64,000 nucleotides of DNA from Paenibacillus taichungensis. Its GTDB lineage: Bacteria > Bacillota > Bacilli > Paenibacillales > Paenibacillaceae. Position numbers and translations under genes: made by a program. Position 1 is the first letter of the stretch; each line of letters begins with the position of its first letter. The notes under the pieces are model-generated. The model was not told the DNA's origin. It saw only the letters and a program-made list of their open reading frames with translations, and did not search any database. The stretch covers positions 1-64,000 of the forward strand of contig NZ_JABMCC010000108.1 in the NCBI RefSeq assembly GCF_013359905.1. Reading direction: 5' to 3'. Shown piece by piece: positions 1 through 8,506 of the stretch.

Positions 1-1519
1 GCAGCGCTTCGGCTGCGCGGGCTGCGTCTGGCGCGGCCGCCTGCTGGCGGGCCTTACGCCGCGTTGGCGACGACGCAGCGGCGCCTCGCGCTGAGCCAGC
101 CGCAGCCCGGGTGCGGTGCTCACCGGGCTGCTTGTGGCCAAGCGCCCACAGCGCTAGCACCGCCTCCTGCCCGTGCTGCGCATGCGTTGCCCAGGGCTGC
201 AAAGCCGCCATGGCAGCGGCGTCCTCGCCGAGCTGGGCCAGCGCCAGCCCAGCGGCGAGGGGCTGCGCCCGCAGCGCGGCAGACAGCGATGCCGCGTGGC
301 GCGACAGCCATTCCGGCCGATGCGCATCCAGCGCGGCCGGGATCAGCGCCTGCCAGGCCGCAGGCGGCAGGCTTATCCGCTGGGCTGCGCTTGCGATGGC
401 GTTCGGCCGCCCGCTAGCTGCGGCCAGCAGTAACAGCCGCTGCCATGCTGACAAGCTGCCGGGCTGTACAGCGAGCGCAGCGGTATAGGCCTTAGCTGCC
501 TCCTGCCAGCAGCCCAGCCGTTCATGGGCCATGCCCTCCAGAGTCAGGCTGCGATACGTTCCGGCACCAGAAACAGACGTATATCGACTGGCTGTGGATG
601 CTGCCGCTTTGGCCTGCTTCAGCCAGTCGAGCGCCGCAGCATCCCGTCCCTGATCGAGCTCCAACACAGCACCAAGCTCCAGCAAGTCAGGGAAGTCAGC
701 ATACACTGGCCTCCATTCCTCAACGATAGCGAGTGCTCTCTCTGGGCGGCTACGTTCCCGCCAGGCATAAGCCGTTTTGAGTACCAGATCCGAATGATAT
801 CCGCATTCCGGCGTAAGCTTTGCCAGCAAAGGCTGTAACAACTTGAGCGCTTCATCGTATCTCGCTTGCTGAAACCACTCGGCAGCCATCGCATATAACA
901 GTTCCGGTTGATCCGGTGACTCTTGAAGAGCGGAGCGAATTAGCCGCATATTGCGCTCGGGTTTATTTTTGCCAACAATAACGTGCTCCAGATAGCCATA
1001 ATGAATAATCTCAAGCCCGGAATCGACCACACCCCACGGAGCGAAGGACAGAATCGAAGATGCCACTTCTTCATGAATCATGCCTTGAAAAGCAATCCGG
1101 GGATCATTCCGAAATAAACGACACACCACATCCGTCACACGCTCTTCTCCAGACATTCCGAGCAAACTCGTCACCTGTATCCAGTATCCCCATACGTCGT
1201 CCTGACTTGAGGTCAGCAGCCGCTTCATCTCGGCCAGATTGTGCTCGGTCTGCATCCAGACTTCATCCGCATCCAGTACCAGAATCCAAGGATGAGTGGC
1301 AGCAGCAAGGGACAGGTTGCGGGCAGCACTAAAATCTCCGGTCCATGCTGCACTGATAACAACCGCACCATAACGACGGGCAATGTGGATCGTCTCATCC
1401 GTTGATCCCGTATCCACAACGATGATCTCATCCACAACATCCTGAATAGCATCCAAGCATCGCTGAAGCGACCGGGCCTCTTCCTTCACGATCATGCACA
1501 GGCTGATTCCTGTCTGCAT
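1..1519 (-). CDS. SunS-like family 2 glycosyltransferase with TPR tail (3' end cut off)
   Basis: The reading frame is open from the start codon to the left edge, so the C-terminus is missing; about 506 codons are visible. The N-terminus (MQTGISLCMIVKEEARSL, then VVDTGSTDETIHIARRYGA, then LVLDADE) is a GT-A family 2 glycosyltransferase resembling the S-glycosyltransferase SunS, with the DxD metal/nucleotide motif in LDADE. After about residue 200 it becomes helical TPR-like repeats and then a strikingly Ala-rich, GC-rich tail. ATG 1519 has GGAGG six bases upstream; ATG 1525 is in frame but sits against that site. It follows the 634-aa glycosyltransferase by 51 bp, so it is probably the last known gene of the run. 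It probably transfers a sugar to the neighbouring repeat proteins (inference). Confidence 0.85.
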   Translation of the reverse strand, partial: MQTGISLCMIVKEEARSLQRCLDAIQDVVDEIIVVDTGSTDETIHIARRYGAVVISAAWTGDFSAARNLSLAAATHPWILVLDADEVWMQTEHNLAEMKRLLTSSQDDVWGYWIQVTSLLGMSGEERVTDVVCRLFRNDPRIAFQGMIHEEVASSILSFAPWGVVDSGLEIIHYGYLEHVIVGKNKPERNMRLIRSALQESPDQPELLYAMAAEWFQQARYDEALKLLQPLLAKLTPECGYHSDLVLKTAYAWRERSRPERALAIVEEWRPVYADFPDLLELGAVLELDQGRDAAALDWLKQAKAAASTASRYTSVSGAGTYRSLTLEGMAHERLGCWQEAAKAYTAALAVQPGSLSAWQRLLLLAAASGRPNAIASAAQRISLPPAAWQALIPAALDAHRPEWLSRHAASLSAALRAQPLAAGLALAQLGEDAAAMAALQPWATHAQHGQEAVLALWALGHKQPGEHRTRAAAGSARGAAASSPTRRKARQQAAAPDAARAAEAL

Positions 1520-1570
1520 GTTCATCCTCCCTCCTTCCTATTCGGGGTTCTGCTCTCTTTCATTCAATCT

Positions 1571-3475
1571 TCAAAACTCAAAACCATCCGGCCCCGGTAA
1601 ATCCAACCTAATCTGTTGAACCACAGGCCAACAGCGATCTCGCTGTCCTTCTGTCCCTTGAGCATATGCCTCCAAATGATGATCGGCAGCACTGACAAGC
1701 CCTTTCACCAGCCAGCTCGTTCCGACACGTGAATCGGAGGCTCCGAAAAAGGGTTCTCCCGCTTCCTGCCGGGCTCCTTCCACCAATGGATACACTCCTT
1801 CTGCCAACTGCCCCTGACCAAGCTGAACCAGCGTATGCAGCACATCCCATTTCCCGGATTGCACACATCCTTCCATCATCAGTCCAAGTGCCTGCCAGCC
1901 ATTATATGCTGTTCCAGCAGCCACGTTTGAGTCTTCATTTTGGGCAACGGCTTGTGAATTACTGATTCGTTCTGCCTGTTGATATCGCTCCGACTCCGTA
2001 TCCGGTTGCGAATGACGGTACAGCCAAGAAGTCAGTTGATCTTTCCCCTCGATCGGTCTACCTTCAATCCAGTCTAGTCGCTCTATCCAATGGGTAGCTG
2101 ATACAGAAAGCTCTCCTTTTTTTCGCCGTACCGTGTCCAGCTTAAGGCGTGCCTTGTTCCATTTCCCCTGTTGAATCTGAAGCAAAGCCTCAGCCATGGA
2201 TAACCTCCCCCTCATCTCCGCTGAAAGGTCTGAAGATATGTCTGGCAACAACTGCACAGCTGTATCATAGCAACGACACTGCTCCAGAATGCCCAATACT
2301 TTCTGAATTGCCTCTTCTGAAGTCATTGCAAATCGCTCCCTAATCAGCTCCACCAAGTGTTGCTCTTGACCCGAAACCCACATGATCCGAAAAATCCGGT
2401 ACAACGGCGGCAGCAGGCTCGATTTGGCACGAACTGCTTCCACATAAGCATCCACTGCGCCTTCAAGGTCCGCCCGCCCCTCCAGCAGCCTCCCCAGGGT
2501 ATACCAGGTCTGATAGGTTCCGATGCCTTCTTCTGTATGAAATATGGGGGGCGGCGGTCCCATACGAACTGCTTCACGCAGCGATAGCTCTGCCTTTACG
2601 GTTTCGCCCAACGCCTCCTCACATACTCCGCGATGATGCAGCAGGTCCGTGTATTCTGGGAAGAGTTCAAGAGCAGCATGGATGTGATCCAATGCTTCCT
2701 GCCAGCGACTCAAATGCTGGAAACAGCGAATCTCATATTTGAACAACAGATGTGCATAACTTGTCAGGGTGGGGTCAATTCCCGCTTTTGCTACCCCAAA
2801 CGTCTTCAGCGCCTGTTCCGTTTCCCCCATCCGTAAATACTCAACACCCAGGTTATAGTGATGGAACGGCTGATCTGGCTCTTCCTCCACCGCCTGTTGA
2901 AGCAAACGCAAATTCCGGTTCACCTTATCTTTGCGCTCCACAATGGCCGTCTGATACCCGTAATGGTGGATGATCATGTCTGTCACGTGAAAAGCAGCCT
3001 GTGGATTTTTCCGACAAATTGCCACCGCGATCTGCTCATGAATCCGACCCTCGAACCGATGCTCCGGCTCGTTCCTAAAGAGGCGCAATACCGGATTTAC
3101 CGTCACCCCTTGCTGACCCGAACCTGTATAGTTATGGATATTTAAAAACAATCCGTCACATCCGCTGGCTGCCGTCCAGCTTCTGATCTGCTCCCGTGCA
3201 GTCTTATCCAGCGCCTCGTCCGCATCGAGAAAAAGAATCCATTCGCCCGAAGCCTGCTCCAGCCCAGCATTTCGTGCCGCGGCAAAATCGTCGCTCCACT
3301 TAAACGGCACAACCACTGCCCCATATTCCCTGGCAATGGCTGCACTTCGGTCCGACGAACCGGTATCCACAACAATGATCTCGTCCACCGCCCCACGGAC
3401 ACTTTCGAGACAATGAGGCAATAGCTCTTCTTCATCCTTCACGATCATGCATAATGAAATGTGTTTGGTCGGCAA
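1571..3475 (-). CDS. SunS-like family 2 glycosyltransferase with TPR repeats
   Basis: 634 aa. Residues 1-230 carry the family 2 signature (HISLCMIVKDEEELL, IIVVDTGSSDRSAAIAREYGA, WILFLDADEALD with DxD); the rest is TPR-like helical repeats (for example PFHHYNLGVEYLRMGETEQALKTF, written here in part). There is no signal peptide or membrane segment, so it acts in the cytoplasm. The longest frame starts at ATG 3499, but those codons encode the ribosome site itself (GGAGAGGAGG); the better start is TTG 3475, seven bases downstream, giving MPTKHISLCMIV. That start lies inside the end of the upstream glycosyltransferase (44-bp overlap), which suggests translational coupling. The acceptor is unknown; TPR repeats probably hold a protein acceptor or partner. 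Confidence 0.88.
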   Translation of the reverse strand: MPTKHISLCMIVKDEEELLPHCLESVRGAVDEIIVVDTGSSDRSAAIAREYGAVVVPFKWSDDFAAARNAGLEQASGEWILFLDADEALDKTAREQIRSWTAASGCDGLFLNIHNYTGSGQQGVTVNPVLRLFRNEPEHRFEGRIHEQIAVAICRKNPQAAFHVTDMIIHHYGYQTAIVERKDKVNRNLRLLQQAVEEEPDQPFHHYNLGVEYLRMGETEQALKTFGVAKAGIDPTLTSYAHLLFKYEIRCFQHLSRWQEALDHIHAALELFPEYTDLLHHRGVCEEALGETVKAELSLREAVRMGPPPPIFHTEEGIGTYQTWYTLGRLLEGRADLEGAVDAYVEAVRAKSSLLPPLYRIFRIMWVSGQEQHLVELIRERFAMTSEEAIQKVLGILEQCRCYDTAVQLLPDISSDLSAEMRGRLSMAEALLQIQQGKWNKARLKLDTVRRKKGELSVSATHWIERLDWIEGRPIEGKDQLTSWLYRHSQPDTESERYQQAERISNSQAVAQNEDSNVAAGTAYNGWQALGLMMEGCVQSGKWDVLHTLVQLGQGQLAEGVYPLVEGARQEAGEPFFGASDSRVGTSWLVKGLVSAADHHLEAYAQGTEGQRDRCWPVVQQIRLDLPGPDGFEF

Positions 3476-5789
3476 GCTGGTTCCTCCTCTCCTTCGCATG
3501 GAACACCGTACGCCAAGGAATGCCTTCGGCGATTCGTAGCTGCGTTTCCAGCACAGTCTGTTGTGCCATAAGTACTTTGTCAGCGGGAGAACGAGTTTGT
3601 TCGTGTCTGATAACCCCTAGCGCCTGCCGCATATAACAGACAGCTGCTCCAGCCCTCGCCTGCCGCTGTTCTGAGTCCTTCTCCAATGCCTTCTGGAAAA
3701 GAATCAATGCCTGATCATAATGCCCTTTGGCATAGACGGCTTCTCCAAGGTAGAAGAGACTTTCCGCATCCAAGTCGCCTTGTGACATACATTGAATCAG
3801 CAGCTCTGCGGCTGCCATGGTGTATCCCTGGCAGTAAAGAACAGCGGCCAGCCAACGGCTATGAACACCATTTCCGTCGTGTTCAGAGTTAATTGCAGCC
3901 ATCTTCTCGTACAGGTTCCTGGCAAACGCCAGTTGTCCCATCTGTACTGCCCGAATCAATATGTTCTTACTCAGCTCCGTTGCAGCCTGAAGCGTCTGGT
4001 GAACTATTTCCCCATCTCTGTCATCCTCGGCATGCACCCGTTTTCCCGTATCCAGCAGGCCATTCAGCAATCTCCAGCCTTCCCTCTCCTGAGGTTCTGC
4101 TGCTGCCATAAATGATTCGGATACAGACAACTCATTTGCCCAAAAGGTCAATGCCAAGTCTAGTCGTTGCTCAGGTTGGAGGTTTACGCCCGCACGTTGC
4201 TCGTCACTCCATTGTTTCTGCACGAACTGCAACGCATCTGATACCCTGTTGTCACATAACATCCAATACAGGTACTCTTCATGTTTTATACGCGTATTTC
4301 GGGCATCTCCATGTAGCAAGTCTAATGCTTGCCCATACGCTCCGCTGGAAGCAAGTGCATACACCACATATGCCTGACCATCATCGTATGTGACTCCGCT
4401 CAGATCTGGATCCTCTTTCTTTGAATGCTCTTTCCAGCGTACGAATAGTGTCTCTGTTATGCTTTCATCCGTCTCTCCGGATTGCTGCAATACATCGGCT
4501 AACCCTGTCCATGCAGGAGCATACGTGATCTCACTCCCCAGAGCCAGGCTGTACAGATGAGCAGACTCCTGCAGAAAGCCTCTTTTCTGTGCAAGCCTTC
4601 CCATGGCTGTATAGGCCTTGTAGCTATCGCTACCTATATCCGTTACGTAATGTCTTTCCAATCGGGCTGGCTCTCTGTGAACATCATCAGAGGACTTGCC
4701 CTCACGTAATGAATCGCTTCCCGGTTTATCTGTTTGCTCGATTGCTTGCTGATGTATGCCTCGAATCTCTGCCTTGTTATTGTCCTTGAGATCAGCTCCA
4801 TTGAAGCCCTCCCGGCAATCTGTTGCTCTTGCATAGGACTTGTAGGCCCTCTCCTCTAGACCCTGTTGCTCCAAAATCTCTCCATATATCAGATGCAGGT
4901 CGGCATACCCCGCATAACGCTGTCTTTCTACCGCCAATAATCCATGAGCCTCGTCATAACGCCCCATTGCCAGTAGAACCTTGGCATAGTCCCGAACCAG
5001 GGTGGAGCGATACGGAGCGTGCAGCGGTGTATGAAGAAAGGATTCAGTAAAGGCTTCTGCTGCCTGTTCGATATTCCCTAGCTGGCAGTATGTCACCCCC
5101 ACATTATAGAGGTGAAAAGGTTGCCCCGGACGATCAGCTAATTCCTGCTGCAAAAGCTTTAGATTACGCAAAGGTTTATGTCCTAGAGCAATCGTGGACG
5201 GCAAATAACCATCATGAACCAAACGCAGTGGAGCCAAGGGTTCATGATCAGCGATCCCGTCTTCCTCACGGGTAAAGGAGTCGTTTATTTCCAGAGCGCC
5301 TTCTTCATGTTTTCCATCATCCTTTGCTCCTCCACGAACCAATTGCTCATGTATACGCCCCGCATACCGATATCCTTGGTGGGCGCGAAAAAGACGCACA
5401 GGTTGGAAGATCACACGCTCTCCCGCTCCCTCGCCAATTCGGTTCTCTATCTTAATCCGCAGTCTCGAAACGCTCTTATGGACCTTCGGTAGATAATCCA
5501 AAAGCTCTTCCAATCCCTGTATGACATACTCATCCGCGTCCAGACACAGAATCCATTCTGTGCTCGCGAGAGGCAAACTTATATTTCTGGCATGTGCAAA
5601 ATCATCTTCCCAACGGGTGTGAAGCACCGTTGCTCCATAATGTCTGGCGATCTCCGGTGTACGGTCTGTTGAGCCGGTATCTGTGATGAAGCATTCGCTG
5701 CCCATCGGCTTGAAGCTGTCGAGACAGCGGGCCAGATGATGTTCTTCATTTTGCACAATCATATGAATTCCGAGTAACCTGTTCTGCAT
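3432..5789 (-). CDS. Large SunS-like family 2 glycosyltransferase with TPR repeats
   Basis: 785 aa. The catalytic domain is at residues 1-250 (LLGIHMIVQNEEHHLARCL, ITDTGSTDRTPEIARHYGA, ILCLDADEYV with DxD), followed by a long helical region with TPR units, including a clear one near the C-terminus (ESLFYLGEAVYAKGHYDQAL). The start was set at ATG 5789, preceded by GGAGGTGG at eight bases; the 63 extra upstream codons would run through a transcription terminator and look non-coding. It is the first of three tandem paralogues and lies just downstream of the Thr-rich repeat protein, separated from it only by that terminator. Probable role: cytoplasmic protein O-glycosylation of the repeat proteins (inference from neighbourhood). 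Confidence 0.87.
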   Translation of the reverse strand: MQNRLLGIHMIVQNEEHHLARCLDSFKPMGSECFITDTGSTDRTPEIARHYGATVLHTRWEDDFAHARNISLPLASTEWILCLDADEYVIQGLEELLDYLPKVHKSVSRLRIKIENRIGEGAGERVIFQPVRLFRAHQGYRYAGRIHEQLVRGGAKDDGKHEEGALEINDSFTREEDGIADHEPLAPLRLVHDGYLPSTIALGHKPLRNLKLLQQELADRPGQPFHLYNVGVTYCQLGNIEQAAEAFTESFLHTPLHAPYRSTLVRDYAKVLLAMGRYDEAHGLLAVERQRYAGYADLHLIYGEILEQQGLEERAYKSYARATDCREGFNGADLKDNNKAEIRGIHQQAIEQTDKPGSDSLREGKSSDDVHREPARLERHYVTDIGSDSYKAYTAMGRLAQKRGFLQESAHLYSLALGSEITYAPAWTGLADVLQQSGETDESITETLFVRWKEHSKKEDPDLSGVTYDDGQAYVVYALASSGAYGQALDLLHGDARNTRIKHEEYLYWMLCDNRVSDALQFVQKQWSDEQRAGVNLQPEQRLDLALTFWANELSVSESFMAAAEPQEREGWRLLNGLLDTGKRVHAEDDRDGEIVHQTLQAATELSKNILIRAVQMGQLAFARNLYEKMAAINSEHDGNGVHSRWLAAVLYCQGYTMAAAELLIQCMSQGDLDAESLFYLGEAVYAKGHYDQALILFQKALEKDSEQRQARAGAAVCYMRQALGVIRHEQTRSPADKVLMAQQTVLETQLRIAEGIPWRTVFHAKERRNQLADQTHFIMHDREG

Positions 5790-5808
5790 ATGCAGCCACC
5801 TCCAATGC

Positions 5809-5848
5809 AAAAAAAGTACATGAAGCCCATCAAAGGGACTCCATGTAC
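5809..5848 (-). terminator. Rho-independent terminator between repeat protein and glycosyltransferases
   Basis: On the minus strand, GTACATGGAGTCCC pairs with GGGCTTCATGTAC across a six-base loop, followed by seven Ts. It lies 20 bp after the repeat-protein stop and overlaps the region just before the ribosome site of the next gene, so the glycosyltransferases would be expressed at a lower level by readthrough or need another promoter. Confidence 0.8.
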
Positions 5849-5868
5849 CTATATGACAACTAGCCAGA

Positions 5869-7188
5869 TTATGTGCCTTGTCCATTGAAGAACACATCAA
5901 TCGTGCTGGGTGCTCCCAGCAGACTGGAGCGGTAGGAAAGACGTGTATATTTGAGAAAACGCTGTGGCACCAGAACATCCACCGAGCCTGGCAAAATCCC
6001 GGTCACCGTGTCCACATCATCGTACCAGTTGGTACCGTTGGCACTGATTTCAACGCGGGCATCAACCCGGTTAAGCCCCGGACCCCTGTTATATACAAAG
6101 AAAGAATAAGTGCCGAATACACTCGTCGTGACCGCCGGAAGCGGTGTAAACGTGTTTGCCGTCGGCGTACTAAGAAGCTGTGATTCCTGAAAGCTCTTTT
6201 GCGAAATGGATGTCACGCTGCTGAGTGTACCCGCTGTAATGGTGGCTCCCAATACGCTGGTGATGGTACCATTTAACAAGTTCGTCAGTGTTCCTGCGGT
6301 AATCGTAGCTCCAAGGACACTGGTGATTGTACCCGCAGTGATTGTTGCTCCAAGCACACTGGTGATCGTTCCTGCGGTGATCGTCGCTCCGAGGACACTC
6401 GTGATTGTACCGTTTAGCAAGTTCGTCAGCGTTCCCGCCGTCACTGTGGCTCCAAGCACGCTGGTGATTGTTCCGGCTGTAATTGTCGCCCCAAGTACAC
6501 TCGTGATTGTACCGTTCAGCAAGTTTGTCAGCGTCCCCGCTGTCACCGTGGCTCCAAGCACGCTGGTGATCGTTCCGGCTGTAATTGTCGCTCCGAGGAC
6601 ACTCGTGATTGTACCGTTTAGCAAGTTGGTTAGTGTTCCCGCTGTCACTGTGGCTCCAAGCACGCTGGTGATCGTTCCAGCTGTAATCGTCGCTCCGAGG
6701 ACACTCGTGATTGTACCATTCAACAAGTTGGTCAACGTTCCTGCGGTGATTGTAGCTCCAAGCACGCTGGTGATGGTACCATTGAGCAGGTTTGTTAATG
6801 TCCCCGCAGTAACGGTTGCCCCGAGCACACTTGTGATCGTTCCGGCAGTAATGGTAGCTCCCAGAACACTGGTGATCGTACCATTCAGCAGGTTTGTTAA
6901 TGTTCCGGCTGTGATGGTTGCGCCAAGCACGCTGTTAATGGTACCCGCCGTGATCGTTGCTCCGAGGACGCTGGTAATCGTTCCGTTCAGAATATTTGTG
7001 ATGGTTCCGGCATTAATGGTAACGGTAGTGAGACCTGATATATTACTAATCGTACCATCTAAAATAATTCCGAGTACGTTCCCGCTTGTATCGGTGTGAA
7101 CCGGCTGGGCAGCACCTGTACTATCATGACCAAAAATCAAAGTCCTGAGATTATCCGGATTCGTATTAAACGTTGTAAAGTTAGGCAT
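5869..7188 (-). CDS. Thr-rich tandem-repeat surface protein with DUF6385-like C-terminal domain
   Basis: 439 aa. Residues 1-61 are a non-repetitive head (MPNFTTFNTNPDNLRTLIFG). Residues 62-320 consist only of two unit types: a 13-residue unit TITSVLGATITAG (15 copies, some TVTAG) and an 8-residue unit TLTNLLNG (8 copies, first TITNILNG), usually in the order 8-13-13. Residues 321-439 form a domain ending VLVPQRFLKYTRLSYRSSLL..IDVFFNGQG, which I recognise as DUF6385-like and which the upstream gene shares. There is no signal peptide and almost no charge in the repeats. The regular Thr spacing suggests a beta-solenoid with many O-glycosylation sites; three glycosyltransferase genes follow. A spore-surface or cell-surface filament role is inference. 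ATG 7188 is preceded by GGAGGACGAGG. Confidence 0.85.
   Translation of the reverse strand: MPNFTTFNTNPDNLRTLIFGHDSTGAAQPVHTDTSGNVLGIILDGTISNISGLTTVTINAGTITNILNGTITSVLGATITAGTINSVLGATITAGTLTNLLNGTITSVLGATITAGTITSVLGATVTAGTLTNLLNGTITSVLGATITAGTLTNLLNGTITSVLGATITAGTITSVLGATVTAGTLTNLLNGTITSVLGATITAGTITSVLGATVTAGTLTNLLNGTITSVLGATITAGTITSVLGATVTAGTLTNLLNGTITSVLGATITAGTITSVLGATITAGTITSVLGATITAGTLTNLLNGTITSVLGATITAGTLSSVTSISQKSFQESQLLSTPTANTFTPLPAVTTSVFGTYSFFVYNRGPGLNRVDARVEISANGTNWYDDVDTVTGILPGSVDVLVPQRFLKYTRLSYRSSLLGAPSTIDVFFNGQGT
6229..7005 (-). repeat. Tandem 39-bp and 24-bp coding repeats
   Basis: 777 bp made entirely of 39-bp (TITSVLGATITAG) and 24-bp (TLTNLLNG) units in the order 24-39-39, 24-39-39, 24-39, then three times 24-39-39, then 24-39-39-39 and 24-39. 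The protein sequence is almost invariant while third codon positions differ between copies (for example the Gly and Thr codons), so selection appears to hold the protein repeat rather than a recent DNA duplication. The opposite strand is also stop-free across this stretch only because of the repeat. Confidence 0.9.
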
Positions 7189-7233
7189 ATGCCTCGTCCT
7201 CCTCCCTGGTTATATCGGTTGTATTCCACGTTC

Positions 7234-7731
7234 TTACGGCATACGCTGCGCCTGAAAATATACATCGAGCCGGGTTGGCTGATCCGGTTCAACCGATTGG
7301 ATAACCAGCCGGGTATAACGCAGAAATCGCAGCGGCACCAGCGCTTTGGTTTGACCTCCGGCAATCACTTCCTGGCTGTCCACAGCATAGTCTCTGGCAT
7401 TAGGGCTGATCTGGATCTGCACAAGAGCCGGATGTTCGCCCCGATTTACAATGCCATATGTGTACATGCTGAGCGATGAGGTGTCTTGAGCCGGAAGAGA
7501 ATTCATACTACCGTTTGTCTCGGCTCCGACATACGTATGCTCTGTAAAACAGTGAGTAGCACCAGGGAGTGTCGTACGTGAGGAACTACCCTGCTTGAAC
7601 CGGGGACGAGTAATCCGGGAACAAGGAGGTTTCAGCAATTTAGCGCGGCAGGAACGACGGGATTGGCGGCGACTGACATATTTAGTTGTTTGGTTCGTTT
7701 TCTTCTTGCTACGCTTCGCTGTTCGACTCAT
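7234..7731 (-). CDS. Small basic protein with DUF6385-like domain
   Basis: 165 aa. The first 50 residues are very basic (MSRTAKRSKKKTNQTTKYVS, then SRRSCRAKLLKPP); the last 80 form the same domain as the end of the repeat protein downstream, with shared pattern NRG...VPLRFLRYTRL....LDVYFQAQ. There is no signal peptide or membrane segment. ATG 7731 follows AAGGGG at eight bases. It is 45 bp upstream of the repeat protein and almost certainly in its operon, so the two may co-assemble through the shared domain (inference). The basic arm could bind a polyanion such as cell-wall polymer or DNA; nothing in the sequence decides this. Confidence 0.8.
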   Translation of the reverse strand: MSRTAKRSKKKTNQTTKYVSRRQSRRSCRAKLLKPPCSRITRPRFKQGSSSRTTLPGATHCFTEHTYVGAETNGSMNSLPAQDTSSLSMYTYGIVNRGEHPALVQIQISPNARDYAVDSQEVIAGGQTKALVPLRFLRYTRLVIQSVEPDQPTRLDVYFQAQRMP

Positions 7732-7944
7732 ATCGATTTCCCCTTAAAAAATGTGCTTCCGCATCGTATGCCTGCATGTAAAATACGGGCACGGCATGCG
7801 CCGTTATTTGAGGATTTACTATGCATATCCCAAACCCTTCCCTTGTTTCCCACATACACTGCAAGTACAACCTCTTCACGGCTCTCTTTCAAACTTTCAT
7901 AGAAACAGTTCATTGATTATTCAGACAGATTGGAGGTGGATTAT
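7732..7944. promoter_or_regulatory. Divergent promoter region of the surface-protein locus
   Basis: 213 bp between the two divergent gene sets. No convincing sigma-A -35/-10 pair was found on either strand. CATACACTG (near 7852, plus strand) and CATACGATG (7762-7770, minus strand) resemble the CATANNNTA/CATACANT -10 elements of the mother-cell sigma factors K and E, but no matching -35 elements were found. This is weak support for sporulation control. Confidence 0.3.
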
Positions 7945-8478
7945 ATGACCAATTCCAATGTATTTAATCAATCTAACGGCCCCTTATATACTCAACTAAC
8001 TAATACATTCTCTGCCCCCGGCATTGAGTCCACTCCAGAGGGCGGTGCGGCAGCCGCAGGCAGTTCATTTGCACTGACTACCAATAATGTCAGTGTAGGT
8101 GCTGGACTAAATCTGTTGCTGCAGGTCGTTAATGCAGCGGGCAGTGGGCGTACCTTGTACGTCTCTAGGATCAGCGGAGGTACAACCGCAGCTGCTACAC
8201 TCATTGTCTATTCCGGCGGAACCATTACAGGTGGTACCACACCTGCGCCAGTCAATACATTGTTGGGCAATACCAATACGAGTGTGATGACAACAAGGCA
8301 AAATACCGGCACATTAACGGGAACATTAACAAGCTTGTTAAGCATTCCTCTTACAGCGGGCATGTATATGTTAAACCTGAACGGTTCTATCATCGTCCCT
8401 CCAGGGCAGACACTATCCATCAGTGCGGGAACGGGTTCCCAAACCGCCTCCATTAATCTTTCCTGGTGGGAATTCTGA
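7945..8478 (+). CDS. Ser/Thr/Asn-rich protein, paralogue of the next gene
   Basis: 177 aa, unrecognised family. It begins MTNSNVFNQSNGPLYTQLTN and ends SINLSWWEF; low charge, rich in Thr, Gly, Ser, Asn, with no signal peptide. The start is ATG 7945, seven bases after GGAGGT. It shares an ordered set of motifs with the following gene: NVFN-x-x-N-x-P-x-YT near the N-terminus, GSG-x3-Y-x-SR-x-SGG in the middle, PVN-x-L...NTS, VPPGQ, and a terminal SWWE. The pair is transcribed away from the repeat-protein operon. A predicted beta-rich structural subunit of the same surface layer is the simplest reading; function is unknown. Confidence 0.75.
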   Translation: MTNSNVFNQSNGPLYTQLTNTFSAPGIESTPEGGAAAAGSSFALTTNNVSVGAGLNLLLQVVNAAGSGRTLYVSRISGGTTAAATLIVYSGGTITGGTTPAPVNTLLGNTNTSVMTTRQNTGTLTGTLTSLLSIPLTAGMYMLNLNGSIIVPPGQTLSISAGTGSQTASINLSWWEF

Positions 8479-8506
8479 CATATCATTTAGAAAAGGAGTG
8501 TGCACA

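Noticed and set aside
64-488. Several plus-strand ORFs in the GC-rich left end
   Set aside because: Caused by the high GC content. The minus frame continues the glycosyltransferase without a stop.
6206-7099. 297-codon plus-strand ORF with VIVAPSTLVIVP repeats
   Set aside because: It is the antisense of the Thr-rich repeat gene; the frame is open only because the repeat lacks stops in that frame. No ribosome site.
7840-7860. Sigma-E promoter before the paralogue pair
   Set aside because: CATACACT fits the -10 but no matching -35 at the proper distance was found.
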